12,070 bases of DNA, taken from contig JACQPO010000137.1 in NCBI GenBank assembly GCA_016207545.1, positions 1 to 12,070 on the forward strand. Direction: 5' to 3'. Under the pieces are notes generated by a model. It had not been told where the DNA came from, made no database searches, and saw only the letters and a program-made list of their open reading frames with translations. Below, in pieces: positions 1 through 5,087 of this stretch. Position 1 is the stretch's first letter, and every line of letters begins with the position of its first letter. The position numbers and the translations under genes are program-made. The DNA comes from Methanobacteriota archaeon. GTDB taxonomy: Archaea > Thermoplasmatota > Thermoplasmata > RBG-16-68-12 > EA-27.

Positions 1-39
1 ACCACAGGTTTCCGGCCCTCGGTCGTTGTTACGGCCGAC

Positions 40-1062
40 ATGTTCACCCGGAGCACGGAAACCCTTCGCCTCGATGGCCGACTCGAGGCTGCGGTCCTCA
101 GCCCCTCGATTCATCAACTAATCTTGGCGATCGCCCGCCTTCGCAATGTCGTGAGCTCCTTGCGGATCGAGGGTCAGGCTGTCGACCTACAGGCCGCGCG
201 CCGCGTTCTGGATACGGGAGAGCCGCAGACCCCTGAAGAAAAAGAAGTCCTGATCCTGAGCAAGGCCTACGAGGAGTTGCATTCTCTCGAGCGTCCTCCC
301 GAACTATCCGTGAAGTACGTCAGCGAACTCCATCGACGCTTGTTCCGAGATGGCATAGGGCTCGACGCAGGCCCCGTGGGTCGCTTCAAAGAGGCTCCGA
401 ACGGAGTCTACAGTCAGAGGGAGGGGCGCATGATTTTCGAAGCGACCCCGCCGGACCGCACGGAGGAGGAGCTCGATGTGCTGATCGCCTGGATCAGGGA
501 CGACGCTCGGCTGTTACCGCCGGCCGTGGCCTCCGCGCTCTTCTTCGCCGAGTTTCAAGCAATCCACCCGTTCAGCGACGGGAACGGGCGGGTGGGGCGG
601 TTCCTGAATCTCGTCCTCTTGCGACAACTCGGATATCGGAACGTGTGTCTCGTTCCAATCGACGGCCGGTTCTTCCGTACTCGGAATCGGTACTACAGGT
701 CGCTCCGAACTACGAACGCGGGGAGAAACTACCAGGTGTGGTGTCGCTACTACGCTGAGCAGTTGCAGCGGGCCTACAAGCTCGCGGTGAATCGAGCAGA
801 CCTGCGGCCGCTTCTCGAGAAGTTCTCACGCAACAGCACTCGCTCTGTCTTGGAATGGTGTCTCTCGGGAGATGGCGGCTGGTTTAGTCGCTCGGATTTT
901 CCGAATCCGAAACGATACAGTCAGCCGGCACTGACGAGCTCTCTCGCGGAGCTCATGAAAGCGGGCGCGTTGGATGGTCGAGGCCAGAAACGAGGCCGGG
1001 AATATCGGCTCTCCACCGAATTCTTGCGTAAAGTCTACGGCCGAGAATTGCTAGCCGAGTAG
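40..1062 (+). CDS. Fic-domain protein (probable AMPylase) with C-terminal winged helix
   Basis: Fic proteins transfer AMP (less often other phosphate-containing groups) onto hydroxyl side chains of target proteins. The full catalytic motif HPFSDGNGRVGR lies at residues 176-187, with catalytic His176. The N-terminal helix carries SLRIEG (Ser40, Glu44, Gly45), the (S/T)xxxE(G/N) inhibitory motif of class II Fic enzymes, whose Glu blocks ATP binding, so the enzyme is probably autoinhibited. The target-docking flap is near residues 113-125. Residues about 265-330 look like a winged helix, suggesting DNA or protein recognition. ATG at 40 is the first start available, but the frame is open to base 1 without a stop, so the true N-terminus may lie outside the window. 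At 340 residues the length fits stand-alone class II Fic proteins. Base composition is visibly less GC-rich than the repair operon, which hints at horizontal acquisition. No antitoxin-like partner is visible, and the substrate is unknown. Confidence 0.88.
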   Translation: MFTRSTETLRLDGRLEAAVLSPSIHQLILAIARLRNVVSSLRIEGQAVDLQAARRVLDTGEPQTPEEKEVLILSKAYEELHSLERPPELSVKYVSELHRRLFRDGIGLDAGPVGRFKEAPNGVYSQREGRMIFEATPPDRTEEELDVLIAWIRDDARLLPPAVASALFFAEFQAIHPFSDGNGRVGRFLNLVLLRQLGYRNVCLVPIDGRFFRTRNRYYRSLRTTNAGRNYQVWCRYYAEQLQRAYKLAVNRADLRPLLEKFSRNSTRSVLEWCLSGDGGWFSRSDFPNPKRYSQPALTSSLAELMKAGALDGRGQKRGREYRLSTEFLRKVYGRELLAE

Positions 1063-1281
1063 CAAAAGGAGCGAATATTGATACCGGAAATATGATTATT
1101 GACCGGGCCACGTCGATTCATGAGGCTCGGAGAGAGCTTCCACTAGCCTGATTGATTTAGGCTGAATCCGATGTAACGAACGGACTAGTTCTCAGCGCCA
1201 GAAGGAGGGTTCGGACCTGCTGGGATTCGAACCGTTCTCCTGGATGGGCTTCAATCCGCGAAGTCGAATCTCGGGATCGAT
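1063..1281. other. AT-richer intergenic stretch with a tRNA 3'-end-like fragment
   Basis: No convincing reading frame occurs between the Fic stop and the broken membrane gene. The first 100 bases are clearly richer in A and T than the surroundings. On the minus strand, bases 1233-1223 read GGTTCGAATCC, a perfect match to the tRNA T-loop/B-box core, followed by sequence resembling a T-stem and acceptor 3' strand down to about 1213. The 5' half of the T-stem does not pair beyond two bases, and no matching acceptor 5' strand is present, so this is not a functional tRNA. It could be a decayed integration-site remnant or chance. Confidence 0.4.
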
Positions 1282-1817
1282 TCATACCGTGGCATTTCCC
1301 CCGTCGTCATTCTGTGATGGAGTAGCCAGCTTTTTCGGGAAGAACTTCCGGAAGCCGAGGATCAACGCGATCGCCGTAAAGACGAGGAACGCCACTTGCC
1401 CTCCGTACGCCTCGGAGAGCCGCCCAGGCGACGAACGCGAGAGCGAAGTACCAGGCCCATCTCTGACCCTCCCTGAACCCGGCGAATGCGACCAAAATCA
1501 GTGAAACGCCAATCCACACGCCTTCGACGAGTCGCTCCTGTTCTGCGACCAATGGCGGTGGCGGCAGGAGCTCCGCCGCGTAGATCAGATTCGAGTAATC
1601 CGCCGACGACCATCGCGATCCAGGCGTACTCGACGTATGCGGCCTCGGCCGTGACCGCACTCCAGCGTTGCGACGCGCCGCCTTCAGAAGCCAACGAGGG
1701 GCCCCATTCCCCCCGAAACCGCATCGGAGGGACTACTAGACCGTTTGCGATGCCCTGCAGCCCGAGTCTGACGATCGAAAGTCGCCACTCAGAGAGACGC
1801 GAAACGTAGCCGGTCAC
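1282..1817 (-). pseudogene. Frameshifted small multi-pass membrane protein gene
   Basis: Three reading frames must be joined to obtain one protein of about 175 residues. It begins with GTG at 1817 and includes a hydrophobic stretch ending AWIAMVVGGLL. The reading then moves, near 1590-1605, to a frame containing NLIYAAELLPPPPLVAEQ and the hydrophobic segments VWIGVSLILVAFAGF and WAWYFALAFVAWAAL. Near 1415-1420 it moves again, to a frame giving EAYGGQVAFLVFTAIALILG, a basic RKFFPKK end and a stop at 1282-1284. The segments meet in order with no gap, which favours an ancestral single gene over chance. At least four hydrophobic segments suggest an integral membrane protein with a basic C-terminus. 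I do not recognise the family. Real decay, programmed frameshifting and assembly indels cannot be separated from sequence alone, although all the long neighbouring genes read cleanly. Confidence 0.55.
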
Positions 1818-1893
1818 GCCAGAAGGGCGTGGCGAATCGTCGTTGGACGACTCGAGCGAGAGACGGTCCCGTGGCGGCGGGCGGGCGAGCCGA

Positions 1894-1912
1894 CCTCGGC
1901 TAGCGGCCGAGG
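1894..1912 (-). terminator. GC-rich stem-loop over the stop of the FtsZ-like gene
   Basis: A perfect 7-base-pair inverted repeat (CCTCGGC / GCCGAGG) with a 5-base loop spans the stop codon of the FtsZ-like gene. It could stabilise the 3' end of the transcript or pause polymerase. No T-run follows on the minus strand, whereas archaeal termination normally relies on one, so the terminator role is weak. In DNA this GC-rich such repeats also arise by chance. Confidence 0.2.
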
Positions 1913-2811
1913 AGGAGGGTCACCCGGAGGGCATCGACCTCGGGCCCCGCGTAGGCCCCCCAGAGGACGGAGGCGCGGGGGGCGCGGAGGTCCACGTCGT
2001 GCAGGATCTCCCGCACGGCCCGGTCGTCCGGCTGCGGGGCGTTGATGAGGACGATCGCCTGTCGCGCCTCCTCCGGCGGCGTCGTGATCCACGGGGACCG
2101 GAAGGCGGCGTCGACCGCGGCGAGCTCCGGGTGGTCCTTGAGCCCCTCCCCGATCCCGAGCTCCCATTCCGCGGCGTTTCGGAGGACGGACTTCAGGAGG
2201 GGCAGGTCGCCCCGCGTGAGGACCCGGAGGAGGTCGTACACGGGCTGCACCGCGAGGCGGGACATCGCCTCGAGCGCCCGGAGGAGGGGCAGGTGCGGGG
2301 CGATCTTGAGGAGCCGGTCGTTCGGCAGGAGGAGGGTGCCGTGGGCCTGGGCCCGCAGGACGTCGAGGGCCTGCGCGGCGGCCGCCCGTCGGCCCGAGCC
2401 CTCCGCGGAGAACGGGGTCGTGGCGACCGCGAGCGTGGCCGCTCCCTTCAGGGTGGCCACCCGCGCGACGAGGGTCGCGCCCCAGCCCCCCATCTCCCCG
2501 CCGAGGCCCGCGATGGGGACGACGAGGTCCGCGTCCCGGAGCTCGAGAGCGATCGCCTGCTCCGCGGTCGACGCGAGGGTCTTCACCGCCCGACCGTCCA
2601 TTGACGCGAGTTCCTTGAGGCCCCTCGTCGGCAGGAAGACGCGCCGCTTGATCCCGAGGAGGGACGGGTGGGGACCGTCGTTCATTGCCACGACGTCGAC
2701 GCCCGGCATCGGCGACACGACGCGAAGCGTGTTACACCCCGCCCCGCCGCAACCGACGAGGAGCGTACGCGGCCGTCCCGCCCCCGCCCCGAACGTGCGG
2801 ACCTCGGGCAC
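1900..2811 (-). CDS. Divergent FtsZ-superfamily protein with degenerate GTPase loops
   Basis: The whole FtsZ fold can be followed. The glycine-rich loop GCGGAGCNT is at residues 20-28, an FtsZ T3-like MND at 43-45, the T4 region AGLGGEMGGWG at 101-111, PFSAEG at 133-138, PNDRLL at 163-168, the T7 region at 200-205, and a C-terminal domain with GIGEG at 219-223 and VLWGAY at 282-287. In canonical FtsZ the T4 loop is GGGTGTG; here it is GGEMGGW, with both Thr lost. The T7 loop NxDxxD becomes RGDLPL: Asp202 stays, but the second catalytic acid is Leu205. I infer weak or no GTP hydrolysis. At 303 residues it is shorter than typical FtsZ and has no C-terminal tail. GTG at 2811 is the only start before an upstream in-frame stop. 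A CCTTAACC box centred about 26 bases upstream suggests a leaderless mRNA. Non-canonical archaeal FtsZ-like families are known; which one this belongs to is unresolved. Confidence 0.85.
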   Translation of the reverse strand: MPEVRTFGAGAGRPRTLLVGCGGAGCNTLRVVSPMPGVDVVAMNDGPHPSLLGIKRRVFLPTRGLKELASMDGRAVKTLASTAEQAIALELRDADLVVPIAGLGGEMGGWGATLVARVATLKGAATLAVATTPFSAEGSGRRAAAAQALDVLRAQAHGTLLLPNDRLLKIAPHLPLLRALEAMSRLAVQPVYDLLRVLTRGDLPLLKSVLRNAAEWELGIGEGLKDHPELAAVDAAFRSPWITTPPEEARQAIVLINAPQPDDRAVREILHDVDLRAPRASVLWGAYAGPEVDALRVTLLLGR

Positions 2812-2833
2812 GCGTGGGCATCCGGCGGGGCTC

Positions 2834-2841
2834 GGTTAAGG
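2834..2841 (-). promoter_or_regulatory. TATA-like box for the FtsZ-like gene
   Basis: CCTTAACC on the minus strand is centred about 26 bases before the GTG start at 2811. That spacing would place transcription initiation at or next to the start codon. It lies in the 40-base gap after the upstream VOC gene, so the FtsZ-like gene may have its own promoter as well as read-through. Confidence 0.35.
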
Positions 2842-2851
2842 TTGACGCCCC

Positions 2852-3268
2852 TTACTTCTTTTTCTTGCCCTTCGCGGCCTTTTTCGCGGCCGGCTTCGGC
2901 GGCGGCGACTGCGGCATATTCTGGTACAGCGCCATCACGGTTCCGCCGGGCTCCTGGAAAAGGGCCCACCAGCCCTGGTTCGGGATCTCCGTCTTCGGCT
3001 GCAAGACCATACCGCCGGAAGCTTGGACCTTTTGGAGGCTCGCGTTGATGTTCTTCGACAACACGTAGTCGAGGACCATCGGCGGTCGCCCTTCGACGGT
3101 CTTCATGAGGCCGCCGCCAGGCTCGTTTGCCGCGGTCCACAGCATGTAGTTCATCTCCGGCAGGTCCTTGAACTTCCAGCCAAAGACGTTGCTGTAGAAC
3201 TGTTTCGTCTTCGCGGGATCGCTCGAATGCAATTCCACGTGCACGATGCTGCCTTCCATCGCCGCCAT
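2852..3268 (-). CDS. VOC (glyoxalase-fold) protein with lysine-rich C-terminal tail
   Basis: The protein has the paired beta-alpha-beta-beta-beta modules of the vicinal oxygen chelate superfamily. The first module opens with IVHVELHSSDPAKTKQFYSN and FGWKF (residues 8-33). The second ends WWALFQEPGGTVMALYQ (100-116), which resembles the single-domain VOC proteins often annotated as lactoylglutathione lyase-like. His10 and Glu106 are candidate metal ligands, but the reaction cannot be deduced. Residues 119-138 form an unusual proline-, alanine- and lysine-rich tail ending in KGKKKK, absent from typical members and suited to binding nucleic acid or an acidic partner. ATG at 3268 has GGGGGAG eight bases upstream and a TTTATA box about 45 bases upstream, consistent with a short leadered mRNA. 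It sits between a second VOC gene (78 bases away) and the FtsZ-like gene (40 bases away), all on the same strand. Confidence 0.88.
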   Translation of the reverse strand: MAAMEGSIVHVELHSSDPAKTKQFYSNVFGWKFKDLPEMNYMLWTAANEPGGGLMKTVEGRPPMVLDYVLSKNINASLQKVQASGGMVLQPKTEIPNQGWWALFQEPGGTVMALYQNMPQSPPPKPAAKKAAKGKKKK

Positions 3269-3276
3269 CGACTCAT

Positions 3277-3320
3277 CTCCCCCTGTGGGACGCCTGCATC
3301 GACGTTGACCTATAAAGGCG
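3277..3320 (-). promoter_or_regulatory. TATA box and ribosome binding site of the lysine-tailed VOC gene
   Basis: The minus strand reads GCCTTTATAGG at 3319-3309, the best archaeal TATA box in the window. It would place the transcript start near 3287. The Shine-Dalgarno GGGGGAG at 3283-3277 is eight bases before the ATG at 3268. Together they predict a leader of roughly 20 bases, unlike the probably leaderless neighbours. Confidence 0.5.
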
Positions 3321-3346
3321 TAAGCTTTGGAGGGTTGCGAAACTGC

Positions 3347-3727
3347 TCACACCCGCTCGACAAGCTCGAGCCGATTCCCGCTCGGATCGCGGAACCGCGC
3401 GAGGCGGCCGCCACCCGTGGGAAGATCGAACGCCTCGATGCCGTGGGGGAAGGCGACGCCCCTCTCACGGAGCCGCGCGACCTCGCGCCCCACGTCGTCC
3501 ACGAGGAACGCGACATCGCCGCCGCAGCCCTCGTCCTCTTCGCGCGGGTACACAGCAATGCGCGTCACGCCGACCTCGAACTCCGCCCACCGGTTCGGAA
3601 GCTCGAAGAGGAGGCGTAGGCCCACAACGTCCCGGTAGAATCGGATGGCTTCCGCGAGCTCCTCAACGGGCACGGACACGTATTGAAGGCCTCGGATCAT
3701 GGAGCGGAGAGCGATGTCCCTGGGCAT
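3347..3727 (-). CDS. VOC (glyoxalase/bleomycin-resistance) family protein
   Basis: A single VOC domain of 126 residues. Module one contains IRGLQYVSVPVEELAEAIRF and YRDVVGL (residues 11-37). Module two begins DVAFLVDDV (71-79) and ends RFRDPSGNRLELVE (111-124). In many VOC enzymes the first strand carries His and module two opens with His-x-Ala-Phe as metal ligands; here these are Gln15/Tyr16 and Asp71. Only the terminal Glu121 in NRLEL is clearly kept, so metal-dependent catalysis may be altered or lost, and a binding role is possible. The first ATG (3727) is given; Met10 (3700) would also give a complete domain. A weak AAAGTAAC element is about 30 bases before 3727. It is only distantly similar to the neighbouring VOC protein and lacks its lysine tail. 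Confidence 0.86.
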   Translation of the reverse strand: MPRDIALRSMIRGLQYVSVPVEELAEAIRFYRDVVGLRLLFELPNRWAEFEVGVTRIAVYPREEDEGCGGDVAFLVDDVGREVARLRERGVAFPHGIEAFDLPTGGGRLARFRDPSGNRLELVERV

Positions 3728-3868
3728 AAGCCCTGCGAGCGCTCCTTGTACGGGTTACTTTCACCCATCCGGTCGTCTCCGTTATGGGCTATGCCTCCCG
3801 TTGGACGCGCGACGCTTGCGGCGGGGTCCAACCCGCGGGATGGGAGCGCAATGGAAGTGGACCGGATA

Positions 3869-3876
3869 GGCTTAGG
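3869..3876 (+). promoter_or_regulatory. TATA-like box for the mre11-rad50-nurA-herA operon
   Basis: GGCTTAGG is centred about 27 bases before the ATG at 3900, the spacing expected for a leaderless archaeal transcript starting at that codon. It is too close to the earlier in-frame GTG codons at 3879 and 3891 for them to be used. The remainder of the 172-base divergent gap (3728-3899) shows no clear operator or other structure. Confidence 0.35.
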
Positions 3877-3899
3877 CGGTGCGGGGGGATGTGGAACCG

Positions 3900-5087
3900 A
3901 TGGTTGACGTCGTGTGTGTCGCGGACGTCCACGAGGGGATCACCTTTGGTTTCCTCGTCGACCCGGAGACGGGCGTAGGCGCCCGCGCGCTCGACCTGCA
4001 TCGCAACTTCGCGTCCGCCGCGCGATGGGCCGTCGACCACGGGGCGAAGCTGTTCTGCGTCCTAGGGGATCTGTTCGACCGCACGCACGTCGCCCCCGTG
4101 TTCCGGGAGATGGTCCGCCGGGACGTAATCGAGCCGCTCGGCAAGGCAGGCATCGAGGTCTGGCTCCTCGCGGGCAATCACGACCAGCCAAGGGCGTTCG
4201 CGCGCGGCACGAGCCTGGACGATTTCCGCGGGTACGGACACGTGACCGTGTTTCGCGAACCGACGACGGAAGTCCGCACGTTTGGCGGCACGAAGGTCGG
4301 CTTCCTCCTCCTGCCGTACCTGCATCCGGAGGAAATCGTGAAGCGCGTGCGGGAGCAGGAAGGCACGGAGATCGGGCAGGAGCAGGCGTACGACCTCGCG
4401 CGCAGGATGTGGCGGACTTGGATTGCGGAGCGTGCGGGAGCGCTCGACGCGGACCGGAAGATCCTGTACGGTCACTTCTGGGTCGAGGGCGCACGGCCGT
4501 CCGCGACCTCGTACGAGATCGTGCCGGGCGAGTTCACGTTCACGCGGGACATGTTGCCACCAACCGTAGATTTGGCGGTCTTCGGCCACATCCACCGCCA
4601 CCAGACCGTGTACGAACGCATCGTGTACACGGGCGCCCCCGAGCGCATCGACTGGGGCGAGCGGGACGACCCGAAGGGGTTCCTCGCGCTCGACGCCGCC
4701 AGCACGGCGTGGGATTTCGTCGAACTCCCCGCGAGGCCCATGGTCAAGGTTGACGTGACGATCGGTCTGGACGAGGACCCCACCGCCAAGATCTTGGCGG
4801 CATTGCCGGAGGACCCGGCGGACAAGCTCGTCCGCCTCGAGATCACGCTCCCCGAAGCCCTCCGCGGGAAGGTCGAGCAACGGCGAATCGACGAGGCGCT
4901 CCGCGGCGCGTTCCACTACGAAGCCAAATGGCTCGTCCAGCGGAAGGATTTCCGGGTCGTCGAGGAGTTCACGTTGGACCCGATGCGGCTCCTCCACGGA
5001 TACGTGGACGCGCACTACAAGGAGCATCCGCGGAAGGACGCAATCAAGGACGAAGGCGAGCGAGTGCTGCGGGAGGTGCTTGCGTGA
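3900..5087 (+). CDS. mre11: Mre11 DNA double-strand break repair nuclease
   Basis: Mn-dependent exo/endonuclease subunit of the Mre11-Rad50 complex, which opens and trims DNA ends. All calcineurin-like phosphodiesterase motifs are present: ADVHEG (Asp9, His11), GDLFD (Asp57), GNHD (Asn93, His94), GHFW (His192) and GHIHRH (His230, His232). These match the known Pyrococcus active-site set. The capping region follows YTGAPERIDWGERDD (243-257). A helical C-terminus from about residue 320 is the expected Rad50-binding part. The 395-residue length is close to other archaeal Mre11 proteins. I chose ATG at 3900 because it places motif I at the very N-terminus, as in the family, and fits the TATA-like box. 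In-frame GTG codons at 3879 and 3891 are possible alternatives. It is the first gene of the four-gene operon and overlaps rad50 by four bases. Confidence 0.95.
   Translation: MVDVVCVADVHEGITFGFLVDPETGVGARALDLHRNFASAARWAVDHGAKLFCVLGDLFDRTHVAPVFREMVRRDVIEPLGKAGIEVWLLAGNHDQPRAFARGTSLDDFRGYGHVTVFREPTTEVRTFGGTKVGFLLLPYLHPEEIVKRVREQEGTEIGQEQAYDLARRMWRTWIAERAGALDADRKILYGHFWVEGARPSATSYEIVPGEFTFTRDMLPPTVDLAVFGHIHRHQTVYERIVYTGAPERIDWGERDDPKGFLALDAASTAWDFVELPARPMVKVDVTIGLDEDPTAKILAALPEDPADKLVRLEITLPEALRGKVEQRRIDEALRGAFHYEAKWLVQRKDFRVVEEFTLDPMRLLHGYVDAHYKEHPRKDAIKDEGERVLREVLA

Noticed and set aside
1140..1170. Short inverted repeat AGCCT/AGGCT after the Fic gene as a terminator
   Set aside because: It has only five base pairs with a nine-base loop and no following T-run, so chance is likely.
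1213..1300. Complete tRNA gene on the minus strand
   Set aside because: The T-loop core is perfect, but the T-stem pairs for only two bases, no 5' acceptor strand matches, and the supposed anticodon loop lacks the conserved T.
1843..3068. Several plus-strand frames opposite the FtsZ-like and lysine-tailed VOC genes
   Set aside because: They are low-complexity Arg/Gly/Ala translations without motifs, while the minus strand encodes recognisable folds.
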